Shown here: positions 10,133-20,576 of the stretch, piece after piece
Layout of the letters: each line of letters opens with the position of its first letter
Numbering within the stretch: position 1 is the first letter of the stretch
Program-made: the position numbers and the translations under genes
The notes under the pieces: generated by a model
Database searches by the model: none
Seen by the model: the letters and a program-made list of their open reading frames with translations, nothing else
Told to the model about the DNA's origin: nothing
NCBI RefSeq assembly: GCF_003263515.1
Contig: NZ_JYDE01000002.1
Location: 1 to 64,000 of the forward strand
DNA from: Rahnella inusitata
GTDB taxonomy: Bacteria > Pseudomonadota > Gammaproteobacteria > Enterobacterales > Enterobacteriaceae
Reading direction: 5' to 3'
DNA length: 64,000 nucleotides

Positions 10133-11035
10133 ATGTCTGATTTTCCTCCTTTTTCAGGGCTCACGCGTCGCCGTCTGTTACAAGCGATGGCGTTATCCCC
10201 GCTGCTGGCTTCCATGCCGACATTCGCCGGATCCAGACCGGATCTCAGCCGTATTATTGCCCTCGAATGGCTGCCCGCCGAGCTGCTGATTGCGCTGGGC
10301 GTGATGCCGATGGCCATCGCCGACATTCCCAATTACGAACTCTGGGTGGAAGAGCCAAAACTCGGCCCGTCGGTGATTGACGTCGGTCAGCGCACCGAAC
10401 CGAATATGGAACTTATTCAGCAGCTTAAACCTTCATTGCTGCTGGTGACGCAGGGCTATGGCCCGAAAACGGCACAGCTGGAATCGATTGCACCGGTCAT
10501 CGACGTGAAAGCCAACGACGGCACCGCGAAGCCGTTGCAGCTGGCGATCAAATCCCTGCACAAACTGGCGGATTACCTTGGTTTACAGGCTCACGCGGAA
10601 CAGCATTTGCAGCTTTATCACCAGCAACTGGCAAAAACCCGCGAGCTGATGAAACCCGTCGCGCAACAACCCGTTCTGTTGATCACCTTTATCGACACCC
10701 GGCATGTGCTGGTATTCGGCGAGGGCAGTCTGTTCCAGGAAGTCATGGGCGACGTCGGGCTGACCAATGCCTGGCAGGGTGAAGGCAGTTTCTGGGGCAG
10801 TGTGTCGGTCGGAATAGAACGCCTGGCGAGCATCAAAAATGCCCGCGTGCTGTGCTTCGATCACGGCAGCGCTGACATCATGGACGCCGTGGCGCCCACC
10901 CCGTTATGGAAATCTATGCCTTTCGTTCGCAACAATCAGTTCACCGTGGTGCCTGCGGTTTGGTTCTACGGCGCGACCTACAGCGCGATGCATTTCTGCC
11001 GCATTCTTAACAGCACTCTGGGGAAACCGGTATGA
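10133..11035 (+). CDS. fhuD: Periplasmic ferric hydroxamate-binding protein FhuD
   Basis: The 300-residue substrate-binding protein has an N-terminus with a twin-arginine-like motif (LTRRRLLQAMALS) and a hydrophobic stretch, pointing to Tat or Sec export. The body has the single-helix-backbone binding-protein fold, with EWLPAELLIALG, DVGQRTEPNMELI and RVLCFDHG. It delivers Fe3+-hydroxamates to FhuB. It starts one base after fhuC and shares the ATGA overlap with fhuB, so translation is coupled. Confidence 0.94.
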   Translation: MSDFPPFSGLTRRRLLQAMALSPLLASMPTFAGSRPDLSRIIALEWLPAELLIALGVMPMAIADIPNYELWVEEPKLGPSVIDVGQRTEPNMELIQQLKPSLLLVTQGYGPKTAQLESIAPVIDVKANDGTAKPLQLAIKSLHKLADYLGLQAHAEQHLQLYHQQLAKTRELMKPVAQQPVLLITFIDTRHVLVFGEGSLFQEVMGDVGLTNAWQGEGSFWGSVSVGIERLASIKNARVLCFDHGSADIMDAVAPTPLWKSMPFVRNNQFTVVPAVWFYGATYSAMHFCRILNSTLGKPV

Positions 11036-13020
11036 ACCGCCGCGCACTCAGCGTTTCGCTGATTTTACTGATTCTGATGACGCTGGTGGCCGGGACGCTT
11101 AGCGTTTATAACCTGCATCAGCAACTGCCTTACTCCCTGTGGCACCACGCGCTTTGGCAGCCCAATATTGATGATGTTCAGCAGATGCTGTTCCACTACA
11201 GCTCGCTGCCACGTATCGCCGTGGCGCTGCTGGCGGGTGCCGGTCTCGGGCTGGTGGGCTTACTTTTTCAGCAGGTCTTACGCAATCCGCTGGCGGAACC
11301 GGCGACGCTCGGCGTGTCAGCCGGGGCGCAGCTCGGCCTGACTATCGCCACGTTGTGGGCGCTGCCGGGGGGACTGGTCACCCAGCAGTTTGCGGCCATG
11401 CTGGGTGCGGTGGTGATCGGTGTTTTAGTTTTCGGCATCGCATGGGGTAAACGACTTTCACCGGTGACGCTGATCCTCGCGGGTCTGGTGCTCGGCCTGT
11501 ACTGCGGCGCGGTCAACGGCCTGCTCGGGCTGTTCAACTATCAGCGCCTGCAAAATTTATACATGTGGAGCAGCGGGGCGCTAAATCAGCAGGACTGGAA
11601 TATCGCCTCGTTCCTGCTGCCGCGCGTGATTATCGTCTGGCTGCTGGCGTTCCTGTTGCAACGTCCGATGACCTTGCTGGGGTTGGACGACGGCGTGGCG
11701 AAAAATCTCGGTCTGGGATTATCGGCTGCGCGCCTTGCGGTGCTGGCGCTGGCCATTCTGATGAGTGCCCAGCTGGTTAACGCCGTTGGCATGATTGGCT
11801 TTATCGGCCTGTTCGCCCCGTTACTGGCGAAAATGCTCGGCGCACGCCGCCTGTTTGCGCGGCTGGTGATGGCACCGCTTATCGGCGCATTGTTGCTGTG
11901 GTTCACCGATCAGGTGATGCAATTCCTGACCCGATACTGGATGGAAATCCCGACCGGTGCCGCTACCGCGCTGGTGGGTGCGCCGCTTCTGCTGTGGCTG
12001 CTGCCGCGTCTGCGTAACAGCATGACGCCGCCGCCGATGGATCAGGGTGACAAGGTGCCGGATGAGCGTCAGCACCTGGTGCGTTGGGTGTCACTGGCAT
12101 TACTGGTGCTGCTGGTGGGGCTGGCCGTCGCGCTGATGGCCGGTCGCAACGCCACCGGCTGGAGCTGGTCGACGGGTGCCGATTTGCAGGCGCTGCTGCC
12201 GTGGCGAATGCCGCGCGTGATGGCGGCGCTGGCGGCGGGCATTATGCTGGCGTCATCAGGCGTGCTGATCCAGAAACTGACCGGCAACGCCATGGCGAGC
12301 CCGGAAGTGCTGGGTATCAGCTCCGGCGCGGCGTTTGGCGTGGTGCTGATGATGTTTATCGTGCCGGGCGATGCCTTTGTCTGGCTGTTGCCCGCGGGCA
12401 GTGCCGGTGCGGCTGTCACCTTGCTGGTGATCATGGTGGCCTCCGGAATACGCAGCTTCTCCGCCGAACGGATGTTGCTGACCGGTATCGCGCTGAGTAC
12501 CGCATTCAGCACCTTGCTGACGCTTCTGCTGGCCAGTGGCGATCCGCGCATGGGCGGCCTGCTGACCTGGATTTCGGGTTCTACCTATTCCGTCACCGCT
12601 GATGCTGCATGGCGCACGCTGGGGCTGGCGGCAATTCTGATGCTGCTGGTGCCGTTCCTGCGCCGCTGGATCAACATCCTGCCGCTTGGCAGCGTGACCG
12701 CAAAATCCGTCGGCATGGCGCTGACGCCAAGCCGTATGGCGATTTTGATGCTGGCCGCGATCATGACCGCCGCAGCGACGCTGACGGTCGGACCCCTGAG
12801 CTTTATTGGCCTGATGGCACCGCACATGGCGCGTATGATGGGCTTTCGCCGCGCGATGCCGCAGTGGATGGTCGCCAGTATTCTCGGCGGACTGCTGATG
12901 GTGTTTGCCGACTGGTGTGGCCGAATGTTCCTGTTCCCGAATCAGATCCCCGCCGGTCTGCTCGCCACCTTCATCGGCGCGCCGTACTTTATCTATCTGC
13001 TGAGAAAGCAGGCGAAATAA
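11032..13020 (+). CDS. fhuB: Ferric hydroxamate ABC transporter permease FhuB (fused double permease)
   Basis: The 662-residue inner-membrane protein is made of two tandem FecCD-type permease halves of about 10 membrane segments each. Each half has its own coupling region: GFIGLFAPLLAKML near residue 250 and SFIGLMAPHMARMM near residue 590. Each also has the family segment around NPLAEPATLGVS or NAMASPEVLGIS. The fused form is typical of enterobacterial FhuB. It overlaps fhuD by four bases (ATGA) and ends just before a bidirectional terminator shared with hemL. Confidence 0.96.
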   Translation: MNRRALSVSLILLILMTLVAGTLSVYNLHQQLPYSLWHHALWQPNIDDVQQMLFHYSSLPRIAVALLAGAGLGLVGLLFQQVLRNPLAEPATLGVSAGAQLGLTIATLWALPGGLVTQQFAAMLGAVVIGVLVFGIAWGKRLSPVTLILAGLVLGLYCGAVNGLLGLFNYQRLQNLYMWSSGALNQQDWNIASFLLPRVIIVWLLAFLLQRPMTLLGLDDGVAKNLGLGLSAARLAVLALAILMSAQLVNAVGMIGFIGLFAPLLAKMLGARRLFARLVMAPLIGALLLWFTDQVMQFLTRYWMEIPTGAATALVGAPLLLWLLPRLRNSMTPPPMDQGDKVPDERQHLVRWVSLALLVLLVGLAVALMAGRNATGWSWSTGADLQALLPWRMPRVMAALAAGIMLASSGVLIQKLTGNAMASPEVLGISSGAAFGVVLMMFIVPGDAFVWLLPAGSAGAAVTLLVIMVASGIRSFSAERMLLTGIALSTAFSTLLTLLLASGDPRMGGLLTWISGSTYSVTADAAWRTLGLAAILMLLVPFLRRWINILPLGSVTAKSVGMALTPSRMAILMLAAIMTAAATLTVGPLSFIGLMAPHMARMMGFRRAMPQWMVASILGGLLMVFADWCGRMFLFPNQIPAGLLATFIGAPYFIYLLRKQAK

Positions 13021-13039
13021 GGCCGGAATTGATGCAATA

Positions 13040-13065
13040 AAAAAGGGGCCAGATGGCCCCTTTTT
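13040..13065. terminator. Bidirectional terminator between fhuB and hemL
   Basis: AAAAAGGGGCC (13040-13050) pairs with GGCCCCTTTTT (13055-13065) around the loop AGAT. The flanking A and T runs let it work for the convergent genes on both strands. Confidence 0.92.
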
Positions 13066-13092
13066 GCTGTCTGCTGATTACCGAATGCCGGT

Positions 13093-14373
13093 TTACAGCT
13101 TCGCGAAACAACGACGCGCGGCGTCGATGGTGCGCTGGATATCTTCTTTGCTGTGCGCCAGAGACATAAATCCGGCTTCGAACGCGGAAGGAGCCAGATA
13201 GACGCCTTCTTCCAGCATCAGGTGGAAGAACTTTTTGAAGCGCTCAACGTTGCACTTCATCACGTCCTGATAGCAGGTCACGGTGTCTGAATCGGTGAAG
13301 AACAGGCCAAACATGCCGCCGACGTGGTTAACGACGAACGGGATATTCTCTGCTTTCGCCGCGTGCAGCAAACCTTCTGCCAGCTGGGTGGTACGGTCGG
13401 TCAGGGTCTGATGGACGCCCGGTTGAGCGACCTGGGTCAGGCAGGCGATACCGGCGGCCATGGCAATCGGGTTACCGGAAAGCGTGCCCGCCTGATAGAC
13501 CGGACCGGTCGGTGCCAGCGCATCCATGACTTCACGACGGCCACCGAATGCACCTACCGGCATACCGCCGCCGATGATTTTGCCAAGACAAGTCAGATCC
13601 GGCACGACGTCGTAATACTCCTGAGCACCGCCCAGCGCGACGCGGAAACCGGTCATCACTTCGTCGATGATCAGCAGCGCGCCGAACTCGTCACAAATCG
13701 CGCGCAGACCCGGCAGGAATTCCGGCAGAGGCGGTACGCAGTTCATGTTGCCGGCCACCGGCTCAACGATAATACAGGCGATATCGTCAGGGAACTGTTC
13801 GAACGCGGCGCGAACGGAATCCAGATCGTTATAGGTGCAGGTCAGGGTATGTTTGGCGAAATCCGCCGGGACACCCGGAGAGTTGGGCTGGCCGAGGGTC
13901 AGCGCGCCGGAACCGGCTTTCACCAGCAGGCAGTCTGCGTGGCCGTGATAACAGCCTTCGAACTTGACGATTTTATCGCGATGGGTAAAGCCGCGCGCCA
14001 GACGGATGGCGCTCATCGTGGCTTCGGTGCCGGAGTTCACCATGCGCACCATGTCCATGCTTGGCACCAGTCCGGTGACCAGTTCGGCCATTTTCACTTC
14101 CATTTCGGTCGGCGCGCCAAAGCTTAAACCGCGCTGCGCCGCTTCGATCACCGCGTTGCGGATTTCCGCATTATTGTGGCCGAGCACCATCGGGCCCCAG
14201 GAACCGACGTAGTCGATATAGGCTTTGCCATCGGCATCAAACAAAAAGGCACCGTCAGCACGCTCGATGAATAACGGGACGCCGCCGACGCCGGAGAAGG
14301 CACGTACCGGCGAATTCACCCCGCCCGGGATTAGCGTTTGCGCCTGCGTGAACAGACTTTCTGACTTACTCAT
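13093..14373 (-). CDS. hemL: Glutamate-1-semialdehyde 2,1-aminomutase
   Basis: The 426-residue PLP enzyme converts glutamate-1-semialdehyde to 5-aminolevulinate, the last step of the C5 route to haem. It has the family N-terminus ([20 protein letters not shown]), the PLP-binding aspartate region ([10 protein letters not shown]) and the Schiff-base lysine block [17 protein letters not shown]. The length equals that of E. coli HemL. It is convergent with fhuB and divergent from clcA, as in E. coli. Confidence 0.97.
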   Translation of the reverse strand: MSKSESLFTQAQTLIPGGVNSPVRAFSGVGGVPLFIERADGAFLFDADGKAYIDYVGSWGPMVLGHNNAEIRNAVIEAAQRGLSFGAPTEMEVKMAELVTGLVPSMDMVRMVNSGTEATMSAIRLARGFTHRDKIVKFEGCYHGHADCLLVKAGSGALTLGQPNSPGVPADFAKHTLTCTYNDLDSVRAAFEQFPDDIACIIVEPVAGNMNCVPPLPEFLPGLRAICDEFGALLIIDEVMTGFRVALGGAQEYYDVVPDLTCLGKIIGGGMPVGAFGGRREVMDALAPTGPVYQAGTLSGNPIAMAAGIACLTQVAQPGVHQTLTDRTTQLAEGLLHAAKAENIPFVVNHVGGMFGLFFTDSDTVTCYQDVMKCNVERFKKFFHLMLEEGVYLAPSAFEAGFMSLAHSKEDIQRTIDAARRCFAKL

Positions 14374-14559
14374 TATTCGGCTCCTGGTTTTTTGATGCTT
14401 TAAGACATAAGGGATAACAATGCGCCCATTCTAGTGAACTGAGCGACGTTATCAAATCGTAAACCGTGCGGCGTTTTGTCCTGAGTCCTGTCGGGACTCG
14501 ATTTTGTGTGATTAAATTCATTCATCTTCCATTACATTTTCTGTATTTCTCCATCGCCG

Positions 14560-16023
14560 ATGAATGAATCAACTCCCCAAATGCCTGAGGCGGCACTCGC
14601 CCAGGGCCCGCGTAAACGCAGTGAAGTGCTGCGCATGTTCCTGCGTCGCGACAAAACGCCGGTCGCTATTTTGATTGTCGCCGCCGTGGTGGGAACCGTC
14701 GCCGGTTTACTCGGTGTCGCGTTCGAAAAAGCGGTGAACTGGGTGATGGCCGTGAGACTTTCCGGGCTGGGAATTTTCAGCGATTACTGGATTTTACTGT
14801 GGCCGCTGACCTTTGTTTTTTCGGCCATGCTGGCGATGTGCGGTTATTACCTCGTGCGGCGTTTCGCGCCGGAGGCGGGCGGCTCGGGCATTCCGGAAAT
14901 CGAGGGCGCCCTGGAAGAGTTGCGGCCGGTGCGCTGGTGGCGGGTGATCCCGGTGAAATTCTTTGGCGGCATGGGTACGCTCGGCGCGGGCATGGTGCTG
15001 GGCAGGGAAGGGCCTACGGTGCAGATGGGCGCCAACGTCGGCAAAATGATGGTGGATATCTTCCGGCTACGCAGCGCCGAAGCGCGCCACTCTCTGCTGG
15101 CAACCGGCGCGGCGGCGGGGCTTTCAGCCGCTTTCAACGCGCCACTGGCCGGTATCCTGTTTATCCTCGAAGAGATGCGGCTGCAATTTCGCTACAGCCT
15201 GATTTCGATAAAAGCGGTGTTTATCGGCGTGATTATGTCGAGCATCGTTTTCCGTATTTTCAATGGCGACGTGGCGGTCATTGAAGTCGGCAAACTGGCC
15301 AATGCCCCGCTTAACACGCTGTGGTTGTATCTGGTGTTAGGGATGGTGTTTGGCGTGGTCGGCGTCTGTTTCAACGCGCTTATCTTCCGCACGCAGGATA
15401 TGTTCGCCCGGCTGCACGGCGGCAATATGCGTAAGATTTTGATTATCGGTGGCGTGCTGGGTGGGTTTTGCGGTTTACTCGGGCTGGTTCAGCCGGAAGC
15501 GGCGGGCGGCGGCTTTGCACTGATCCCACTGGCAGCAGCGGGAAAATACAGTCTGTTGATGCTGCTGTTCATCTTTATTGTGCGCGTTGCGACCACGCTG
15601 CTGTGCTTTGCCTCCGGCGCGCCGGGCGGAATTTTCGCACCGATGTTAGCGCTTGGCACCTTGCTGGGCACGGCCTTCGGCACTGCCGCACTGTCGTGGT
15701 TCCCGCAATACGGCATTGAACCGGCGACCTTCGCGATTGCCGGAATGGGCGCGTTATTTGCCGCCAGCGTCCGCGCTCCGCTGACCGGGATTGTGCTGGT
15801 GCTGGAGATGACTGACAACTATCAGCTAATTTTGCCGATGATCGTCACCTGCCTGGGTGCGACCCTGCTGGCGCAGTTTTTAGGCGGTAAGCCCTTGTAT
15901 TCAGCGATCCTGACCCGCACGTTACAGAAGCAGGAACGTGAGAATGCTGAAAAAACGCAGGCAGAAACTGCCGACGAGAGCACCAATAAGCAGGACAGCG
16001 CCGTGAAAAATGCCCATACTTGA
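14560..16023 (+). CDS. clcA: H+/Cl- exchange transporter ClcA
   Basis: The 487-residue CLC antiporter has all the signature loops: [14 protein letters not shown] (the gating glutamate) and GGIFAP. It also has the internal proton glutamate in LFILEEM. About 18 helices can be traced. It exchanges 2 Cl- for 1 H+ and helps extreme acid resistance. The hydrophilic C-terminal tail (about 35 residues, rich in Glu, Lys, Gln and Asn) is somewhat longer than in E. coli ClcA (473). The ATG at 14560 gives [12 protein letters not shown]; no strong Shine-Dalgarno sequence is visible. Confidence 0.95.
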   Translation: MNESTPQMPEAALAQGPRKRSEVLRMFLRRDKTPVAILIVAAVVGTVAGLLGVAFEKAVNWVMAVRLSGLGIFSDYWILLWPLTFVFSAMLAMCGYYLVRRFAPEAGGSGIPEIEGALEELRPVRWWRVIPVKFFGGMGTLGAGMVLGREGPTVQMGANVGKMMVDIFRLRSAEARHSLLATGAAAGLSAAFNAPLAGILFILEEMRLQFRYSLISIKAVFIGVIMSSIVFRIFNGDVAVIEVGKLANAPLNTLWLYLVLGMVFGVVGVCFNALIFRTQDMFARLHGGNMRKILIIGGVLGGFCGLLGLVQPEAAGGGFALIPLAAAGKYSLLMLLFIFIVRVATTLLCFASGAPGGIFAPMLALGTLLGTAFGTAALSWFPQYGIEPATFAIAGMGALFAASVRAPLTGIVLVLEMTDNYQLILPMIVTCLGATLLAQFLGGKPLYSAILTRTLQKQERENAEKTQAETADESTNKQDSAVKNAHT

Positions 16024-16111
16024 AGCATTAACTCAGGTATAAGATAATGAGTTCATTATTCAGACAGTCAATCTGGCGGCCTGAACAGATGCGGATTGGG
16101 AGTGAGAAATT

Positions 16112-16471
16112 ATGAGTGAAGCGTTGATGAATGAAACAACCGCGTTGCCGTTACAGTTTACTGAGGCCGCGGCGCGTAAGGTGCAGAACCTGATTTCTGA
16201 TGAAGAAAATCCGAACCTGAAACTGCGTGTTTATATCACCGGTGGCGGTTGCAGCGGGTTCCAGTACGGTTTTACCTTCGATGATAAAATCAATGACGGT
16301 GACATGACCATCGAGAAAGCCGGAGTGGCGTTGGTGGTTGACCCGATGAGCCTGCAATATCTGGTCGGTGGCTCCGTTGATTACACCGAAGGTCTGGAAG
16401 GTTCACGTTTTATCGTGACCAATCCGAATGCCAAAACAACCTGTGGTTGCGGTTCGTCCTTCAGTATTTGA
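16112..16471 (+). CDS. erpA: Iron-sulfur cluster insertion protein ErpA
   Basis: The 119-residue A-type Fe-S carrier has the three conserved cysteines in [11 protein letters not shown] and [11 protein letters not shown]. ErpA delivers [4Fe-4S] clusters to apoproteins, including the isoprenoid enzyme IspG. E. coli ErpA has 114 residues; here an ATG six codons further in ([11 protein letters not shown]) would restore that size, but the first ATG has a usable GAG-containing Shine-Dalgarno region. It is followed by a strong terminator. Confidence 0.95.
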   Translation: MSEALMNETTALPLQFTEAAARKVQNLISDEENPNLKLRVYITGGGCSGFQYGFTFDDKINDGDMTIEKAGVALVVDPMSLQYLVGGSVDYTEGLEGSRFIVTNPNAKTTCGCGSSFSI

Positions 16472-16491
16472 GTGTTCTGAACGTATAAAAC

Positions 16492-16526
16492 AAAAAGCCC
16501 GTTTGCTGATGCAGACGGGCTTTTTT
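16492..16526. terminator. Terminator after erpA
   Basis: AAAAAGCCCGT pairs with ACGGGCTTTTTT around a TTGC-TGAT-GCAG inner stem-loop. T and A runs on both sides make it usable from either strand, which also suits the convergent small gene at 16582. Confidence 0.92.
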
Positions 16527-16581
16527 AATGGGATTTTCAGTTGATAAGGGCTTACCGGTAAGTAAGTGCTTACCCCAATGA

Positions 16582-16827
16582 TCACCATTCAACGGTGACC
16601 AGTTTTGAGCCAACGCTGATGCCGGGCACGGAAGTCAGCAGTTTTTCGCTGATGTGCGGCAGGCTCATTGTGCGACTGGCGCAGGTCACTGACGTCCCGG
16701 TGTGCGCGGCGTTCACCTGACACGTCGGTAAAATAGTCAGGCTGATGTTGATATCACCACTGGTCATGCCCGCATCCGCAACCAACGGGCTCAGGGTGAG
16801 CAACACGCTGAGTAATAAAGCTTTCAT
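16582..16827 (-). CDS. Small secreted protein of unknown function, pilin-like features
   Basis: The 81-codon gene has AGGA eight bases before its ATG. The product has a clear Sec signal peptide (MKALLLSVLLTLSPLVADA, cleavage about residue 19) and a mature part of about 62 residues with two cysteines. I do not recognise the family. The mature start (DINISLTILPTCQV) and the C-terminal strand (SKLVTVEW) resemble the first and last strands of spore-coat-U/pilin subunits such as those at 34.4-36.1 kb. It is too short for a full pilin domain, so it may be a truncated or miniature relative. In K-12 the yadS gene occupies this position. Confidence 0.6.
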   Translation of the reverse strand: MKALLLSVLLTLSPLVADAGMTSGDINISLTILPTCQVNAAHTGTSVTCASRTMSLPHISEKLLTSVPGISVGSKLVTVEW

Positions 16828-17156
16828 TTAAATTTTCCTGCTGGTGTAGATCAATGTAAATAGAGCAATAAGTCAGCGTGGCTGAAAAGGGTTATCGGTC
16901 TAATTTTGGCGGTCTTTAATTCGTTATGAATTTTTAGCCGCGCTTTTGTCGTATCAGATGCCGGTTTTTTTATTATTTCGTTGGTTAAACAAAGAGATAA
17001 TTTTAAAGCGGTGACAATCAAAGTACGAAGAATTTTACGCCGGACATGTTAACAGATGCCAGCGTCGATTCATTGATTTTGATTAATAAATCACCGATTC
17101 AGAAAAGTGCTACAGGGCGGCAGGAAAGTTCCTGCACCAAAAATGTGAGTGAGTAT
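16828..17156. other. Intergenic region, no gene seen
   Basis: This AT-rich stretch lies between the small secreted-protein gene and btuF, both on the minus strand. It should hold the promoter of the former. A short inverted repeat GCAGGA/TCCTGC (17120-17135) lies just past the btuF end without a T run. I see no convincing ORF or RNA gene. Confidence 0.6.
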
Positions 17157-17969
17157 TTACCTCTGAGGTAAGTCAGCGAGCTGCGGACACAGCTGTCGGG
17201 CGGCCAGCAATATACGCGGTCCCGCACGGCTAAACCAGTCAGACTCGAGCGTAATAACCGGCACGCTGAGTAGCGAACGCCAGTAATCCTCAATCACCTG
17301 TTTCTGCGATTTTCCGCCTGCAATAACGATAATCTGCGGATGACGGCTTAAAACCTGCTCCCGGCTGACCTGAGGCCACGGAACACGGCTGTCGGCGAAA
17401 ATATTTTTTGCACCACACAGTTCCAGCACTTCACTTTGCATTGTCGCCGCAGAGGCGGTAAACAGCGGCTGTGTACCGAACTGAATAAAGGCAGGAACCG
17501 GATTATCGCGGTGATATTTCAGCTTCAGCGCCTGCCATTGCTGGCGGAAATCTGCCGCTGCGCGCTTTGCGGTGGCGGGAACAGGGCTGTACTCAGAAAG
17601 CGTTTCCAGCGCCTGTGCGATTTGCCCGGCATTTTTTGGGTCGAGATACACCACATGGATGCCAAGCGACGTCAGCTGATCGAGCGGACGCTGCGGATTG
17701 CCGCCGCGCCAGGCGAGCACCAGATCGGGTTTCAGCGTCACGATACGTTCGGTGTTAATTCCCTGCCAGTTCGCTATCTGCTCGATTTTGGCCGCCTGCG
17801 GAGGATAATCAGAGTAAGCACTCACTCCGACGAGTTTATCCCCCAGCCCGGCGGCAAACGCCAGTTCTGTCAGATTGGGTGCCAGACTGATCACCCGCTG
17901 CGCGGGTGCTGCTGTTGCCACCCAGGGCAGCAACAGCACGCTCAGCATGAGACAAAACCGGCGCACCAT
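17157..17969 (-). CDS. btuF: Vitamin B12-binding periplasmic protein BtuF
   Basis: The 270-residue cobalamin-binding protein of the BtuCDF importer has a signal peptide ([21 protein letters not shown]), then [17 protein letters not shown] and [32 protein letters not shown] follows, and a conserved cysteine pair is present late in the protein. Cobalamin ligand residues (W, Y and F positions) are in place. The start ATG shares one base with the mtnN stop (TGATG), giving coupled translation; a GTG one codon earlier is the alternative. As in E. coli it is co-transcribed with mtnN, away from btuCD. Confidence 0.94.
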   Translation of the reverse strand: MVRRFCLMLSVLLLPWVATAAPAQRVISLAPNLTELAFAAGLGDKLVGVSAYSDYPPQAAKIEQIANWQGINTERIVTLKPDLVLAWRGGNPQRPLDQLTSLGIHVVYLDPKNAGQIAQALETLSEYSPVPATAKRAAADFRQQWQALKLKYHRDNPVPAFIQFGTQPLFTASAATMQSEVLELCGAKNIFADSRVPWPQVSREQVLSRHPQIIVIAGGKSQKQVIEDYWRSLLSVPVITLESDWFSRAGPRILLAARQLCPQLADLPQR

Positions 17970-18673
17970 CACTCTTCTGAATCAGCCAGCGCTTTGAGCA
18001 TCGCATCCACCATCAGGGTGGATTGCTGTGCTGCAACAGCCAGGAACTCTTCGAAGCTCAGGTGGGATTCGCCGTCGGCCACGTCTGAAATCGCGCGAAC
18101 AACGACAAACGGCGTTCCGAACAGGTGGCAAACGTGACCAATAGCCGCCGCTTCCATTTCAACTGCCGCGACGTTCGGGAAAGTGGCACGGATGCGTGCC
18201 AGTGGCGCTGCACCGTTGATGAAAGCGTCGCCGCTGCACACCAGGCCGCGTACCGCGTTGAGATCTAACTGACGGATACAGGTTTCAGCCAGCTCGATGA
18301 GCATCGGATCAGCGGTAAACGCCGCCGGACAACCCGCCATCTGGCCTGGCTCATAACCGAACGCGGTGACGTCGGCGTCGTGATAACGCACTTCATCAGA
18401 AACCACGATATCGCCGACTTTCAGCGTTTTCGCCAGCCCTCCGGCTGAGCCGGTGTTGATCACTACGTCAGGCTGGCAGTGTTCCAGCAACAGCGTGGTG
18501 CCCATCGCCGCCGAGACTTTACCGATGCCGGATTTCAGCAATGCCACGTCAACGCCGTGCAGCTGGCCGATGTAGATTTCGCAGCCCGCGCGTTCAATGG
18601 TCTGACGGTTGATGATTTTGTCGCGCAGCAGAGTCACTTCCTGCTCCATAGCGCCGATGATGCCTACTTTCAT
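17969..18673 (-). CDS. mtnN: 5'-methylthioadenosine/S-adenosylhomocysteine nucleosidase
   Basis: The 234-residue enzyme cleaves MTA, SAH and 5'-deoxyadenosine to adenine plus the ribose product, in methionine salvage and AI-2 precursor formation. Family blocks visible are [46 protein letters not shown] (catalytic Glu region) and RAISDVAD (catalytic Asp). It is divergent from dgt and leads the mtnN-btuF pair. Confidence 0.96.
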   Translation of the reverse strand: MKVGIIGAMEQEVTLLRDKIINRQTIERAGCEIYIGQLHGVDVALLKSGIGKVSAAMGTTLLLEHCQPDVVINTGSAGGLAKTLKVGDIVVSDEVRYHDADVTAFGYEPGQMAGCPAAFTADPMLIELAETCIRQLDLNAVRGLVCSGDAFINGAAPLARIRATFPNVAAVEMEAAAIGHVCHLFGTPFVVVRAISDVADGESHLSFEEFLAVAAQQSTLMVDAMLKALADSEE

Positions 18674-18855
18674 ATGAATACTCGCAGATGTGGGTGAAAT
18701 TGGCCGCAGCAGAGGCGGAATTGACGCTTTAATATCGGCATTAATACCGAAAACAATGCGCGATAGTCTATCATGGCTAAAGGTAAGAGATAATGCGTTT
18801 GGGATGCAGAGTTCGCCTCTGCCGGGCGTGTGAGTGGCTGAAAAGGTGGGAATTC

Positions 18856-20370
18856 ATGTCCGGGATCGATTTTAAAACGAAATTCAATTTTCAGCGTCCT
18901 TTCAGTTCGCCCATTGAGGCGCGTGATGAGTACGATGTGGTACGGCAGTTTGAAAGCGATCGTGGCCGTATCATCAACTCCGCCGCCATCCGCCGCCTGC
19001 AACAAAAAACGCAGGTTTTTCCGCTGGAAAAAAACGCCGCCGTCCGCAGCCGCCTGACGCACTCAATGGAAGTGCAGCAGGTAGGCCGTCACATCGCCAA
19101 AGAGGTGCTGCATCGCCTGCGCCGTCAGGGCAAGCTCGACACCTACGGCCTGACCGATGTCACCGATCCCTTTGAAAGCGTGGTGGAAATGGCCTGCCTG
19201 ATGCATGACATCGGCAACCCTCCCTTCGGGCATTTTGGTGAGTCGGCGATCAACAACTGGTTTGGAAAACGCATGGATACCGCCAGCTGCGGTCGGGAAT
19301 ATCAGGTGACGGATGCCTGTACCATCGCCTGTTTGCGGCTGGAGAAAAGCGCCGAACCGCTCAACGAGTTGCGCAGTAAAATCCGCTACGATCTGTCAAA
19401 TTTTGAAGGCAATGCGCAGGCGATCCGTCTGGTGTTTACGCTGCTTAAACTCAATCTGACCTACAGCCAGACCGCTTGTATTCTGAAATATACGCGTCCG
19501 GCGTATTCCACCGAAAAATTGCCTTCGCATGATTACCTGATGAAAAAGCCCGGTTTTTATCTGGCCGAGGAGCCGTTTATTCGGCGCCTGCGCAGTGAAC
19601 TCGGGCTGGGCCAGTTCAACCGTTTTCCACTCACCTACATTATGGAAGCGGCAGACGACATTTCTTACTGCATCGCCGATTTAGAAGATGCGGTTGAGAA
19701 AAACATTTTCAGCGTCGGGCAACTGTACAGCTATCTCTGGCGCGAATGGGGCGAGATCGAAAAGGGCGATTTCTTTGATAAAGTCGTTCGCACCGCGTAT
19801 GAAAAGATGGATAAAGCCAAAACCTTCCGCAATCCGGTGGATTATTTCTTTATGGAATTACGGGTGCAAACGGTCAAGCAACTGGTACCGCACGCGGCGC
19901 GCAGATTCATTGATAATGTGCAGGAAATTTATGACGGCACCTTTAATCATGCTCTGCTGGAAGATGACAGTCAGGCTAATCGCTTGCTGGAAATTTATAA
20001 ACGCGTGGCGTTCAAACAGGTTTTCAATCATCCGGAAGTCGAAGAGCTGGAATTACAGGGTTATCGCGTAATCAGCGGTTTACTGGATATTTACAGCCCG
20101 CTGCTGGATATGTCTTTGAAAGATTTTACCCAACTTGATCAGGAAGATACGCACCGCGCCTATCCGATTGAAACCCGGCTTTTACATAAGATTTCGGCGA
20201 AACATCGTTTAGCCTATACCAATGCGGTCGTGGGTCTGGAAGGGATACCTGAGAAAGCTTTTGCGGTGCAGGAGTTTTATTATCGGGCGAGAATGTTGCA
20301 AGATTATATCAGTGGTATGACTGATTTATATGCTTATGACGAATATCGACGCTTAATGGCGGCTGAATAG
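18856..20370 (+). CDS. dgt: Deoxyguanosinetriphosphate triphosphohydrolase
   Basis: The 504-residue HD-domain enzyme hydrolyses dGTP to deoxyguanosine and triphosphate. The metal-binding residues are visible in RLTHSMEV (His), [16 protein letters not shown] (His-Asp) and [15 protein letters not shown] (Asp). The length matches E. coli Dgt (505). The ATG at 18856 follows AGGTGGG and gives the conserved [16 protein letters not shown]; codons upstream to 18793 are excluded. degP follows after about 200 bases. Confidence 0.96.
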   Translation: MSGIDFKTKFNFQRPFSSPIEARDEYDVVRQFESDRGRIINSAAIRRLQQKTQVFPLEKNAAVRSRLTHSMEVQQVGRHIAKEVLHRLRRQGKLDTYGLTDVTDPFESVVEMACLMHDIGNPPFGHFGESAINNWFGKRMDTASCGREYQVTDACTIACLRLEKSAEPLNELRSKIRYDLSNFEGNAQAIRLVFTLLKLNLTYSQTACILKYTRPAYSTEKLPSHDYLMKKPGFYLAEEPFIRRLRSELGLGQFNRFPLTYIMEAADDISYCIADLEDAVEKNIFSVGQLYSYLWREWGEIEKGDFFDKVVRTAYEKMDKAKTFRNPVDYFFMELRVQTVKQLVPHAARRFIDNVQEIYDGTFNHALLEDDSQANRLLEIYKRVAFKQVFNHPEVEELELQGYRVISGLLDIYSPLLDMSLKDFTQLDQEDTHRAYPIETRLLHKISAKHRLAYTNAVVGLEGIPEKAFAVQEFYYRARMLQDYISGMTDLYAYDEYRRLMAAE

Positions 20371-20484
20371 TTATCGTTTTCAGAACAAATGTAGACGTCT
20401 TTTATTTTCTTTACGAATCTGTCCGAAAAAGCGGCTTTTGTAAATATCGACAATATTTTTTTACTATTAACCGATCGACCCTGA

Positions 20485-20512
20485 TGAACTTCACGCTATT
20501 AATTATATCTCA
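20485..20512 (+). promoter_or_regulatory. Candidate sigma-E promoter of degP
   Basis: The -35-like TGAACTTC (20485-20492) and the -10-like TCTCA (20508-20512) are about 16 bases apart and lie 64 bases before the degP start. This mirrors the E. coli degP sigma-E promoter (GGAACTT with TCTGA), so envelope stress induction is likely. Confidence 0.7.
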
Positions 20513-20576
20513 GTATCACAACTACCAAGCAATGCGACTATTTTGGTTGCCACAATAATTTTAAGAGATCCTGAAA

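Noticed and set aside
12256-12825. Long minus-strand frames opposite fhuB
   Set aside because: Residue composition is low-complexity Gln/His/Arg, typical of antisense GC-rich coding DNA.
13324-14127. 267-codon plus-strand frame opposite hemL
   Set aside because: Shadow of the well-supported hemL; no family features.
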